Notes: generated by a model not told the origin, from the sequence alone. Shown: positions 34,056 through 44,562, counted from the first letter of the stretch. The stretch is DNA of 64,000 nt from Babylonia areolata (GCF_041734735.1 NC_134878.1:41838668-41902667), one strand, 5' to 3'. Numbers and translations: made by a program.

Positions 34056-36158
34056 TGGGGAAACAAAAAAAAAGAAAATCAAAGATGGCTCTCTGCCCGT
34101 TCCGACCTCAAACCGCTTCGTCAGGCTTTGTCTCCTCACTGCGGATTGCATGGAGGACGGCAGCGCTGAGGCTCAGTGCCAGACCCAGCAGCCCCCCCAA
34201 CAACAGCAGTATCAACAGCACTGTCGTCCCCGTGCTTTTCTTTTTGTCCGCTCCTTGTTTGAAGACCACTTTCCCCACTTGCCTTCACTCCGCCCAGGAC
34301 TGATAATTTGATTGGCGGACGGGAAAATGCGACATGGGACATCACCCCCGGGACGCTGTGTTCGATCACTCCTCAACAGCGTGTGTACGCGTGCAATGTA
34401 CTTCGGGAAGCCAGACGAGAGGTTGTGTAAAGGTTCAAGCGATGAAAAATCCATTTTGCACTGCGTGGACTTTTTGTACTGAGGCAACTGGAAAGGGCGA
34501 CCAGAAAATGAGCATCGGTGCGTTAAGTATGAATAGGAAAACGGCAAAAGCCGTGGTTTGAATTGTCATATCTCGTGTTTATTTTATTGCGTTAAATTGT
34601 GCTGTATTGTTGTTGTTTTTTGATGTGACAAGAATATTTGTCTTGTATTGCTATACGTTGCATTGACTGCCTAACGTTAGGTCGTATCGCGTCGTATGAT
34701 ACATTTTGATATCATATCACATCGTCTGATACAGTATTACATGATATTGCATTACAATGTAATATATGCTATTCATGCATACATATATACATACACATAT
34801 ATTTATAGATAGATATACTGTGTTGTATTGCACTTACAGTATTGTGTTGTGTTGTACTCCCCATGAGGGATTACAGAGCAGGTCGAATGCCCCATAAACG
34901 CTCCGTTTTTTTCTAAAAGCTTTGTCCTCCCCTAGTTCTACACCAGGTTTCACACAGCGTTCACGTTTCCACATCCCGCCAACCCCACAACTGTGTGACT
35001 ATCGCCTTGTGGAGATATATAGCTGTGGAAGCACAGCTGATGAAAAGCAGTGATTCCATCATGCATTGCAACACCCAAGGGATATCAAGTAACCCGCGGC
35101 AACAAAAGTAATATTCATTGTAGAAAAAGACATCCTCAAAATTATCTTTAATAACACGCAATCAATACCAGAATGACAGATAAAGCAACAACATCAACAA
35201 CAACAACAACGCGGCACAGTGTTATCGAGCATCCAGAATTTCACTGAGAAATGTCGATTTCATTTATTTGTTGCTGCTTATAACCCCACGGGTTGTGAAG
35301 GCGCAACCATGGCTGAAAACCCACTAAAACACCCATAAACCCAGCCTCTCAGTTTCAAACAAAAACAACAAACAGGCTTCTTCGGAGAAAATCTTACAAT
35401 ATAAATATCAGCCGGCTTTAACCAGTCGCCAAAAACATTAAGCAATGAGAAGGCGCAACTCATTTCACTTACGTCTCTGAATTACAAAAAAAAGAAAAGT
35501 GAAAAAAAATTTACAACATAACACACACACATATAAAACAAACAACAAATAAACTACTGTCCAGGAAATACTGTACAAAAAGCCATATTGATAGATGACA
35601 CTGTAGGACTGGCGGATTAGTGCCTACATCATCTCCCTGATAATCTCCAGAGCGCACCATTTCATCAGTATCACCACATCATGAATTGCAAAATAAAACT
35701 GAAACGAAGGACAAAGATTTTTTGGAAACAACCACAAAAAAGATCAATATAAAGAATCGAATGGTCTGCTGATCGCGAATTCAAAAAGAATGGAATTATA
35801 AAAAAAAAATGAAGAGAGAAAATAAATTAAGACACAGAGAGAGAGAGAGCGCGCGCGAGAAGAAAACTAAATTCCTTGCACAGATTACGGAGAAATGATT
35901 ACTGAAAGGTGCCCCCTGTTATTGTAAAAACCAGCAACGGAAAGTCCATCATGAAATCAGCAATGCAACCCAACATAACGCAGTGTGTTATACTATACGA
36001 AACAACACTCTGCAGAACACGTGACAATCATGAAGTTGGTTATACTGATATAATTATCTGTATACACCCCCCACCCCCTCCTTCTCTCCTCTTTCTCCTC
36101 TTTTTTCTCTTCACATAAACATATGATTGTGTTTTTAGTCTGTCAGAGAGCGTGGGGA
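34056..36158. other. Unassigned, about 2.1 kb
   Basis: 34060-34550 is complex with some CpG. 34560-34860 is AT-rich with TATTG-like pieces. A CAACAACAA patch lies at 35190-35210 and a short GA/GC tract at 35838-35860. Small frames (for example 34961-35161 and 35278-35463, minus) are not recognisable. No SINE or LINE body seen. Confidence 0.45.
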
Positions 36159-36330
36159 AGCGTGGCTGAATCGGCAAAGCGTTAGGACTTTCCATCCAGG
36201 ACACAGTTTGGCGTAATGTTGTGTCCTTGGAAAAGGCACTTCATTTTTTTCCTTACGTGTGAATGGGTACTTGACTTCGGTCGTTGAAGGAATGAGGACT
36301 GGAAGCCGCCTTTCCATTTTTAAATTTTTT
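36159..36330 (+). mobile_element. tRNA-derived SINE, family C
   Basis: The head GCGTGGCTGAATCGGCAAAG fits an A box. The body reads TAATGTTGTGTCCTTGGAAA, GGCACTTCATT, CGTGTGAATGGGTACTTGAC and TTCGGTCG. The order matches the copies at 11100-11420 and 46752-46925. The B-box region and 3' end are worn. Confidence 0.65.
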
Positions 36331-36550
36331 TATTATTATCAATATAGATATAAGGAGGGAATAGAGGGAGGGCAGGAGATTTTTAAAAATCGTTATGTCG
36401 AAGTAATAAATAGCAAATTGCAACTGTCGCTCTGCCGTTGTTGTGACTGGTGGGATTCAGAAAGATGTCTCGGTGTATAATTTTCAGCATATATTTATTT
36501 CCTATCTCGCAAACGAAAAAGAAAAAAATAATCGAAATGTCTGTGGGCTT

Positions 36551-36840
36551 CTTCTCCTTCTCTCCGTTACACGACCAACATCGATTTGCCGATGACTCTG
36601 TCGTGGTTCATGCATGCTGGATATTTTCGGTCTCCATAATCCACCGAACACTGACATGGGCTACAGGATCTTTAACGTGCGTATTTGATCTTCTCTGTGC
36701 GTATACACACGAAGGGGAATCAGGCACTAGTACATTTGTTGACCTGGGAGATCGGAAAAAATCTCCTCCCTTTACCCACCAGGCGCCGTTACCGAGATTC
36801 GAACCCGGGGCCCACTGACTGAAAGTCCAAAGCTTAAGGA
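36551..36840 (-). mobile_element. tRNA-derived SINE, family A, reversed (module b)
   Basis: The plus strand carries TCCGTTACACGACCAACATC, GATTTGCCGATGAC, ATCTTTAACGTGCGTATTTG, CGTATACACACGAAGG and GAGATTCGAACCC. These are the reverse complement of the SINE at 59712-60013 in correct order. The 3' module (GGCAAATCGATGTTGGTCGT) is the one seen at 59712, not the one at 27421. The outer tRNA-like head is degraded at about 36825-36840. Confidence 0.8.
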
Positions 36841-36989
36841 ACTCCTTACCTTGCATGAGACTTTTGTCTCTGAATCATATGTATTATATAAAAAGCTGCT
36901 AAGCTGCCGCAAAACACACATACATACACACACACATACACACACACACACACTAGTCAATTGATGCAAATGTTTTAAGTGAAAAAAGT

Positions 36990-37037
<48 letters not shown>

Positions 37038-37638
37038 GAAGTTTTGAACAAACAAAGCTATCTTAAACGGACATCATTTATTGAATGACACAACTCAGAC
37101 ATGGTTAAAATAATGTATGTTCAAATCGCATTCTGTTATAAGCAGAATAAAGCAGAAATAAGTCAAAACTATTTCCATTTTTGCTACGCCTGAAAACACA
37201 AAAAATCCATCGCAGCTTTATATAAAACAAACCTTTCCACATTCAAAACAAACCTTTCTCTCTGCGGCTGTGAATGATTTTTCTGCATAAAACCACCACC
37301 ACCACCACCTTCGGGTGCAGGGTGTGGGGGTAGGGATGGGTGTGATGAACACACACATGCACTTGCGAAGATTGGACACAAAAGAAGTGAAAAATGTTAA
37401 ACATCTGTCTTTTCAGCTTGGGATAACCCAACAATGAGAAGGGGAGAGAAGCAACAGAGGACAAGGGGACAGGGCATTGATTTTAGCAGGGTCCAAATTT
37501 ACGCCTTAAAAAACGGTGGCAGATATTGGAACAGGCTGTCCGCTACATCTTTTACAGAAAACATCAAGGGAACAAAACTGAAAAAAACAACCCAAAACCC
37601 ACTATGTTATAAGGAAGGATAAAAACGTGCGTGGGGGA
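36841..37638. other. Unassigned, with CA and (AT)n runs
   Basis: (CA)/(CATA) at 36913-36953 and an AT tract at 36993-37034. The rest is AT-rich without a recognised gene. Confidence 0.55.
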
Positions 37639-37664
37639 AGAGAGAGAGAGAGAGAGAGAGAGAA
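37639..37664 (+). repeat. (GA)n flanking the LINE 3' end
   Basis: A 26-base GA run directly against the LINE tail. On the LINE sense strand it reads (TC)n. With 42931-42974 it brackets the element. Confidence 0.95.
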
Positions 37665-37704
37665 CGAACGAACGAACGAATATTTTATTCAGATAAGGCC
37701 AGAG

Positions 37705-37720
37705 CCCCTTACTGAAGGGG
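37705..37720 (-). promoter_or_regulatory. Conserved 3'-terminal hairpin of the LINE
   Basis: A perfect 6-bp stem, CCCCTT/AAGGGG, with a 4-base loop about 20 bases before AATAAAA. The same stem position is kept at 7872-7886 and 31886-31899 although loop and tail differ. In other LINEs a 3' stem-loop is the site recognised by the element's reverse transcriptase. That role is inferred here. Confidence 0.6.
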
Positions 37721-37848
37721 GAATCATTGATAAATAATAATTACAAAATGACATGACACAGTAAATAGACAATTCAAATCAACCAAAAATTGTTAGCACA
37801 ATATCAACCATATCACCCAAAATAGTCAACACAAATATTCAACAACAT

Positions 37849-40800
37849 TCACGAGATAACTGTACTTAGTCTCTTCAATCCTTCATATATATATATGGCC
37901 AAGTTATGCAGAGTACATTCCTGTCTTGAAGACATGAGTAAACTGAACCTAAAATTAGACGGATCTCTATAATATTTCGGTTGAATAAGTTTTTGTCTAA
38001 GGTCACACAAAGCAGGGCAACATAACAAAAAATGCAATTCATCTTCTTTACCCGAACTGCATAATCGGCATGTATACCTGGGTTCATTTAGAATGCTATA
38101 CCTAAAACTATGAGAAGCAATACTAGAAATACCAAATCTAAATTTTGTCAGTGTACATTTTATATATCTGTTCAGTCCTAACTCAATGTATGGCTCAATC
38201 ACATGTGATGTTTTAAAAAGTCTAAACTGTGCGAATCTATCACTAGTTTGTATATGATCATGCCAGTCTTGCCACCTGCAATCAATAATACGTTGTCTGA
38301 AACACTTTAAGAAACCTGCAATATCTTCCACCCCTTGATTATCCCATACAAATGCAAAGCCATATGTATTTAAACACTGACGAACACTCGTTGCCCAAGT
38401 CTTCTTACCATTATTATCCAAACTATATAACATTTTATATGCTTTAAATGGATATCTGTTTTCATTCATTCTAGTCAACTTTAGCCAATATTTAATACAT
38501 TTTATATAAGAATTTAGATAAATAGGGTATCTCCCCAGTTCGCCATAAACAAGATCATTTGGAGTTCGATTGTCTACATTAAGAAAACGTTTCAATGCAA
38601 ACAAGTGCACTTTTTCTGTTACTATCCTATTTTCCAGTCCCCAGATTTCTGCTCCATACTGTAATATTGGCTGAACTTGCGAATCAAATAATCTAACAAA
38701 TACACTAAAAGAACTACAGTCTACTTTATACAAAATATGAAGAATCAAAATAACTGCTTTTTTTGCTTTATTCGCAATGTCTTGACATGCAAAGTTGAAA
38801 CTAAGTCTTGTTGAAAAATAAATCCCAAGATATTTATATGCGTTTACGACAGTTATTCTTTCACTTCCATATGACCATCTTTCATTTCTTGCCAAATACC
38901 CTCCCTTACGAAAAACAACAATATTTGTTTTATCCATATTTACCTTTAGCTGTAAATTAGTTGCAGCAGTGTATAAACTGTTAAGTTGTCGCTGTAAACC
39001 AACTGTTGTTATAGACAGCAAAATCATGTCGTCAGCAAAAAGTAAAACAAACAGTTCAATCAAATCAAAAGTAACACCATGTTGACCATTTTGCATAATT
39101 TCTAACGCTAGTTCATTAATAAAAAGTGAAAACAAGACAGGGCTACAGACATCCCCTTGCTTAACCCCACGAATACAATTCACACAATCTGATAATTTTG
39201 CCCCCGATCTCACTCTCGCTTTCACTTCATTATACATACTTTTCACACAAAGATACAGCTTACCACTGATTCCATTTTTCAACAAAACAGGCCATAAAAG
39301 TTTTCTAGAAATAGAATCGAAAGCCTTTTCAAAGTCAACAAAAGCAACATACAATTTTCTATTATTTGCAAACTGTTTTTGTATTGCGGCCATTAAAGTA
39401 AATATATGGTCAATAGTTGAATAGCCTTTTTTAAAACCAGCTTGATATTCTCCAATTATGTTATTCTGTGTTATCCATTCTTGTAGTCTATTGTTAATAA
39501 TGGAACTGTATAACTTACTACTAATATCACTTAAAGAAATGCCTCTATAGTTGTTTACATTGTTAATATCACCTTTCTTAAACAATGGCATAATTATTGA
39601 TTCTGTCCAATTGCTTGGATAGATTCCATTATCAAACAAATAATTAAACAGCTTCACCAGGAAACTAACAGTCGTCTCACCAGAATGTTTGAAAAATTCA
39701 CCAATCAGTCCATCAGGGCCAGCAGATTTACCATTTTTTAATCTTCTAATCGCTAATAAGACTTCTTCGTGAGATATAGGTCTATCTAGTGTATAATTAT
39801 CCCCTACATTTACTATATTCATGTTTTCAGTTACTTCCCCCTCGTCACCATCTTCATTTTCTAACACTTTTTTGAAATGTTCGAACCATTCTTGAATAGA
39901 AATATCATTTAAAGGTTGTACTTTCTTTTTTGAGATCTTTTGTACTGTGTCCCAAAATTCCTTTTGACTTTTAACAGAATCTATAAGTTTGTTTACTAAT
40001 GAGTTATTATATTCTTTCTTTTTTCTCTTATTTAAATTTTTATATTCACGTCTAGCAATACAAAACAAAATGCGATCTTCTTTATCTAATGTTCTTCTAC
40101 ATATCCTCAACAGTCTGCGTACCCGGCGTTTCTCCATTTTACATTCATGATCAAACCAATTTCTGTCAGCTGCTTTTTTATTTATAAATATACGTTTTTT
40201 CATGTATTCTGCTTGTTCTTTAACAGTCTGATTAAACTTGTCTAATGCTCTATTTATATCAACGTGAATAAGATCTTCTGCTGACTGCAACTTTTCTTTT
40301 ATTTCCTGTGACTCCATAGAAAAAGAAAAATATTCTGCATATATATCATTCCAACAATATTTAATAATGGACTGATTCATATCACAATCAGAATTCATAT
40401 CACATTGCCTTGTGGAGTGTTTCTCAATATATAATACAATGGGTAAGTGGTCAGATTCAATTCTTTCTAATACCTGTAATTTTACATTCTGAGATGACGA
40501 ATCAAAAAGATTTACAGATGCTAAAAAATAATCATTCACACTTGTGCCTAAATCAGAAACGTATGTGAAACGACCTTCTAGGTCACCATTACATACGCCG
40601 TTGAGAATGGTCAGTCCAAATACAGTGCACATATTAAGTAATTTTTTTCCATATGAATTTAATACCTTGTCTTCAGAATGTCTGTTTATCACACTACTGG
40701 CCTTTTTATGACAAACATATAATTCACCTTCATGTAAAATTTCAGGGGATACATCAGAAGTTCTTGCATTCAAATCACCACATAATAACAAATCAACATC

Positions 40801-42078
40801 ATCTGAACATAACAGTTTTTCCAATACGCACTCTTCCAACATTTCAATTCCATTATCAAAATCACAAATATTATAATACGGTGCATTTTCTGGAGGAACA
40901 TATGCACAGACAAGTAAAACATTTTTACAGAAGCCAAAGAAACTTTTATCCAACATAAATGTCATACAATATTTGCTGTCACAATCAATATACTGCACAT
41001 AAGGAAGTAAGGTTTTCCTTACAAGACAAATTAATCCACCTGAGCACCTCCCCTGTTGTGTTATCTTGACTGCTGGTTTTACATACAACTTATGGTTTTT
41101 AAAAATAGAAGATTCAAATTTTTCAACAAATGTTTCTACAAGACATACAAAATCAAACAAAGAAACATACTGAACAAAACTTGAGTCACCCAACTTAGGT
41201 AGTAATCCACAAATATTCCAATGGAGAAATGAAATTGTATTTACAAATGTAACTAAACTTCCCACATTAGCTTCTCTTGAATCGCTCATCCATTTATGAT
41301 CATGTTCTTCAACGCATTCATTCTCACGAACAACATTCTTATCTAAATTAAAGCAACCCATTTTACTATCCAGTTGTAAATCAGTGTACTTATCTTCATT
41401 ATCATGTATTCCATCCATCATCATCATACAGTCACAGCCATCACCCACACAGTCATAATCATTCTCACTCACACAATCACCCTCACTGTTTAATCTATTC
41501 AAGTTCTCACAGACACCATCAGGATCATTTACATCTTCACATTCAGACTTTATAACTTTCTCATATTCCTTGTTGATGTCCATATCAGATCTATCACCAT
41601 TTACATATTCGTCATCAAAAACAGTTTTATTTCTGGACATACAAACATCGCCGTTATCAACCTTCATCATCTCAAAAATATCACTGTGTAGCAAACAGTT
41701 ACCAACAACACTGTGTTCAGCACACATAACATTCATGTCATGTAATAAAACATCATTCTCAGTACGCACACCATTATTTTGAACATCATTTACAGTAAAC
41801 GAACATTGGGGTAGAATGTAAACATTCCTTTCATCCATCTTTTCATTCACAACATCAACACGTGTTCGGTTTACACATTTTCTATTTCCGTGTTGGCGAC
41901 ACACATCTACATCACGCTCGCACACCACACCGCGCTTAGATTTCAGTGTGGCACAGTTCACTGAGCCACTGACAAATTCGCTGCGCGAGCTTTCGACACG
42001 GCACACACACACACGGCACACACACGGTGACTGGTCAATTTTGTCACCCACAAAAATACCACGATGGATTGCGTTCAT
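37849..42078 (-). CDS. LINE ORF2: endonuclease-reverse transcriptase, 1409 aa
   Basis: Residues 1-270 are an acidic, Asn/Cys/Met-rich extension without a recognised fold. The APE-type endonuclease follows: N288 in HWN, E315 in VETF, GDLN at 434-437, D516 in DYF, and SDHLPI at 542-547. A linker with WFDHECK (641-647) precedes the reverse transcriptase: SAGPDG (785-790), FVDFEKAFD (913-921), GVKQGD, and FADD (1014-1017) with both catalytic Asp. A C-terminal Cys-His motif has C1337, C1340, H1349 and C1354. No RNase H domain is evident. The protein would nick the target and prime cDNA there. The frame is complete, with Met at 42078 chosen because it is the first after the ORF1 stop in the same frame. 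Confidence 0.95.
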   Translation of the reverse strand: MNAIHRGIFVGDKIDQSPCVCRVCVCRVESSRSEFVSGSVNCATLKSKRGVVCERDVDVCRQHGNRKCVNRTRVDVVNEKMDERNVYILPQCSFTVNDVQNNGVRTENDVLLHDMNVMCAEHSVVGNCLLHSDIFEMMKVDNGDVCMSRNKTVFDDEYVNGDRSDMDINKEYEKVIKSECEDVNDPDGVCENLNRLNSEGDCVSENDYDCVGDGCDCMMMMDGIHDNEDKYTDLQLDSKMGCFNLDKNVVRENECVEEHDHKWMSDSREANVGSLVTFVNTISFLHWNICGLLPKLGDSSFVQYVSLFDFVCLVETFVEKFESSIFKNHKLYVKPAVKITQQGRCSGGLICLVRKTLLPYVQYIDCDSKYCMTFMLDKSFFGFCKNVLLVCAYVPPENAPYYNICDFDNGIEMLEECVLEKLLCSDDVDLLLCGDLNARTSDVSPEILHEGELYVCHKKASSVINRHSEDKVLNSYGKKLLNMCTVFGLTILNGVCNGDLEGRFTYVSDLGTSVNDYFLASVNLFDSSSQNVKLQVLERIESDHLPIVLYIEKHSTRQCDMNSDCDMNQSIIKYCWNDIYAEYFSFSMESQEIKEKLQSAEDLIHVDINRALDKFNQTVKEQAEYMKKRIFINKKAADRNWFDHECKMEKRRVRRLLRICRRTLDKEDRILFCIARREYKNLNKRKKKEYNNSLVNKLIDSVKSQKEFWDTVQKISKKKVQPLNDISIQEWFEHFKKVLENEDGDEGEVTENMNIVNVGDNYTLDRPISHEEVLLAIRRLKNGKSAGPDGLIGEFFKHSGETTVSFLVKLFNYLFDNGIYPSNWTESIIMPLFKKGDINNVNNYRGISLSDISSKLYSSIINNRLQEWITQNNIIGEYQAGFKKGYSTIDHIFTLMAAIQKQFANNRKLYVAFVDFEKAFDSISRKLLWPVLLKNGISGKLYLCVKSMYNEVKARVRSGAKLSDCVNCIRGVKQGDVCSPVLFSLFINELALEIMQNGQHGVTFDLIELFVLLFADDMILLSITTVGLQRQLNSLYTAATNLQLKVNMDKTNIVVFRKGGYLARNERWSYGSERITVVNAYKYLGIYFSTRLSFNFACQDIANKAKKAVILILHILYKVDCSSFSVFVRLFDSQVQPILQYGAEIWGLENRIVTEKVHLFALKRFLNVDNRTPNDLVYGELGRYPIYLNSYIKCIKYWLKLTRMNENRYPFKAYKMLYSLDNNGKKTWATSVRQCLNTYGFAFVWDNQGVEDIAGFLKCFRQRIIDCRWQDWHDHIQTSDRFAQFRLFKTSHVIEPYIELGLNRYIKCTLTKFRFGISSIASHSFRYSILNEPRYTCRLCSSGKEDELHFLLCCPALCDLRQKLIQPKYYRDPSNFRFSLLMSSRQECTLHNLAIYIYEGLKRLSTVIS

Positions 42079-42099
42079 TTTACAGGGCAGGCCAGACCT

Positions 42100-42927
42100 C
42101 TATGGGATAAGTACCAGTCTGTCTCTACCATCCAATCCGTACTTTTTCCCTTCAATCACAAGATGGTCATATACCATTGTGACTTTTTTGTTCTCATTTC
42201 TGGCAGATTTTAAATGTGGTAATAATTTCTTTCTTATATCCCTCACCCGCAGAGAAAAATCTTCCCCGATAAAGATATTGCTTCCCTTTAACTTTTGTTT
42301 TGCACGCATAATCCTGTCTTTGTCCTTAAAGAATGTGCAGCGTGCCACTATGGGGGAGTTTGGTCTGGCATTAACCCTGTGCACACGATCAAATTGAACA
42401 TCGTCTGACAATTCAAGAGTATCAGTGAGCATATCTTTCACCCTGTCTTCACACTCTTCCCATGTCTCCTTGTCTCTACGGTGCATGCCATGTATTATGA
42501 TGTTATTTCGTTTGGACCGACCTTCCAGATCATCCACTTTTCTATCAAGAGATTCAATCCTCGAATTCAGTCTTTCATTTTCTGTTTTTAATGCATCATT
42601 TTCTTGTTTCAAATCAGACACATCCTTTTTTAAATCAATCATCTCACCTTGCATCTTGACAATTCCATCTTTCATCTGAGTAAACTCATCTTTCATCCCT
42701 CTCATATCACCACTCAGCATGTCAAACTTACTATTGAGGTTACTGTTCAAATCACTGTTGAGGTTGTTGATCATGGCCATCAAGTCCTTCAGGGTGGGGT
42801 CCGAAGACTGGTCTGGTGTAGGTGCGGTCCTGTCCACACTGTCCCTGCGTGAGGCACCTCCAGTACTCCCCAGACGTGTCTGTCGCATGCTGTCCGACTT
42901 GGGGCCAGGTCCTGGGTTCAGCTCCAC

Positions 42928-42976
<49 letters not shown>

Positions 42977-43128
42977 TGGAGGGAGAGAAAGAGAGGGGGC
43001 GGAGGGGAATGCCAGAGGGACAAAGAAGAAGAAGAAAAAGAAGAAGAAAGGACCGTTTCCCCCTCGAAACAGACCAATGTGAATCCGTACAGAATATCAA
43101 TCACACATCTATCGGTCTGTTCCCTCAC
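42100..43128 (-). CDS. LINE ORF1: RNA-binding protein with N-terminal 2A motif
   Basis: 342 codons as read. Residues 1-66 are Ser/Leu/Pro-rich and partly encoded by a CT microsatellite. DVELNPGP (67-74) is a full 2A skipping motif. Residues 110-202 form heptad-rich coiled coil. From SKRNNIIIHGM (205-215) on, an RRM-like domain is followed by a C-terminal domain to LVLIP. This is L1-type ORF1p architecture, a trimeric nucleic-acid chaperone in known relatives. The upstream Met at 43128 may not be native. If the element begins at 42930, the leader is flanking DNA and the first internal Met is residue 81. Skipping at NPG/P would release a 73-residue leader. Confidence 0.8.
42907..42930 (-). other. 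2A ribosome-skipping motif DVELNPGP
   Basis: Eight codons spelling the D-[VI]-E-x-N-P-G-P consensus with no mismatch. 2A motifs at the N-terminus of ORF1 are known from several LINEs, including trypanosome L1Tc and sea urchin elements. Activity needs about 20 upstream residues. Here those are Ser-Leu repeats encoded by the adjoining microsatellite. Confidence 0.85.
42931..42974 (+). repeat. (GA)n at the LINE 5' end
   Basis: A 44-base pure GA run. On the LINE strand it is (TC)n and reads Leu-Ser in every frame, so it leaves the frame open whatever its phase. It is either an internal part of the ORF1 leader or the target-site microsatellite. Confidence 0.97.
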
Positions 43129-44517
43129 GTACTATCTGAAGCCTCCTCCCCCTCCCCCTCTTCCCGACGCATTTTTAATTAACGGTTGTGACTCAAACGT
43201 GCTTGAAACCTTAACAGGTCACCCACCTCAAAAAAGTCCACCGGTAAAAGAACAAAATCACTGAAGTGTGGATGGCCTCACGGCCATCTGACAGACTAGT
43301 ATTCAGCAGAGTGCTTCAGCTCAGAGTGCCAGAGAACAGACCCCAGTGAAGCTGTGTCTTGTGTCCTGGGTCGTGATGCCACTCAGAGGGCATGGAAAAT
43401 GGAGCAGAAAGAAGAAGAAAAAGAAACAAAGTCGGTAGCAAATTGATTCCATGAGCTGATGGCCCCATTTCGGAATTCTCTGGAGCACGTGCAAATGGAG
43501 ATGTGATTGTGGAAGGAGAATCCTGATGGATTAGGAAATAACTCATAATTAGGTCTTGTTTTTTCTGAAACAAAAGTTCACTGGGTAGAAAATAAAAACA
43601 GAAAGAAATTTCTGGGCCTGTTTTCCCATGCTGGAGAGGGAATATCATGAGGAAAGTAAGTCTTTACTTGTGTTCCTGTGATATAAGTCGCCAAGTTACA
43701 GAACCTAGTCGAAGGAAAACATTTCTTGGTCCACATGGTTGGGATAGAGCAGAAAGGTTCTGAAGGCAAACGAATTACATTACCTGATATCTTAGTCTGC
43801 ATCTCCAGTGGAGCAGAACGATTTCTCCCACTCACTTTGCACAGACTCAGAAATTACTTTCAACAAAGGACTAAAAACAAAAATTGCGGCCAACGCGGAC
43901 ACACATTATTATTTCCATTAGTGGTGTTCGCTCTTTGTCAAGAAACATTCCCCCAGTCCAGAAATGGGTCAATTTTGTGTCCCTTTTTTCTTCTGCACAT
44001 GCACTGAGTCCAAAACGGCTAAAAGGACTTTAAAATGTTTAACACAGAAACAAATATGTGCACATAGGTTTTTTTCTTTTACACTTTTCTCACATGGCAA
44101 TAAAAGGGCTCGCTGTATAAGCACTCAGAACAACAATTGCATATCTACTATAAAAACAAACAAAAGGAAAAAGAAAACAAAAACAACAAAAAGACAAACT
44201 TTAATAAGCATATTTTTCAACAAAAGCTGACCTTTTCAAGTGGACAAATCCTAACATAAAAACTATAATCTGGACGATACACACGGAAATAATCGTACCG
44301 AACAATTTAGCAGCCACAATTTCTCAGCATGCTGATGTTTAATACGCCCCTGAGTTTACAGCTGCTTGTGACATGCCGGTGCATGATTTGATATGAAATG
44401 CTCAACAGCCTGAGATGTTTCAAAAACCACACAAAATCTGATAATATTTCCAAGTACAAATTCCACAGAACAGATGCTGAATTATTAGAAAAAAAAATCT
44501 CAGAGCGAGGTACTGAA

Positions 44518-44518
<1 letters not shown>
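42975..44518. other. LINE leader or flank, then unassigned DNA
   Basis: 42975-43128 is pyrimidine-rich on the minus strand and carries the start of the ORF1 frame. A perfect 7-bp hairpin, GATGGCC/GGCCATC, lies at 43271-43288. 43290-44518 is complex AT-rich DNA with an A-rich patch at 44150-44200. Frames at 43316-43835 (minus) and 43726-44230 (plus) are unrecognised. Confidence 0.45.
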
Positions 44519-44548
<30 letters not shown>

Positions 44549-44562
44549 TGCATGTATGTATT
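44519..44562 (+). repeat. (GTAT)n microsatellite
   Basis: About eleven GTAT units with one GCAT. It directly adjoins a SINE fragment. Confidence 0.95.

Larger units (their letters stand above)
37665..42930 (-). mobile_element. Near-intact two-ORF LINE, probably (TC)n-targeted
   Basis: A non-LTR retrotransposon on the minus strand, about 5.3 kb if its 5' end is at 42930. Order: ORF1 with an N-terminal 2A motif, ORF2 (endonuclease and reverse transcriptase), a 3' UTR of about 180 bp with a terminal hairpin (37705-37720), AATAAAATATTCG and a TTCG tail. Both reading frames are open, so this is a young copy. GA tracts lie on both sides, as with two other copies. A coiled-coil plus RRM-like ORF1 and a C-terminal CX2CX8HX4C motif suggest the L1/Tx1 side of LINE diversity, where TC-microsatellite-specific elements are known. 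The clade is inferred. An alternative 5' end farther right (past 43128) cannot be excluded. Confidence 0.85.

Noticed and set aside
33270-34303. Lys/Glu-, Phe/Ser- and Leu-rich frames of 180-299 codons
   Set aside because: They follow directly from the GAA/GGA purine tract. The non-repeat ends show no domain.
40653-41782. Plus-strand frames inside the LINE (101 and 70 codons)
   Set aside because: They are shadows of the minus-strand ORF2.
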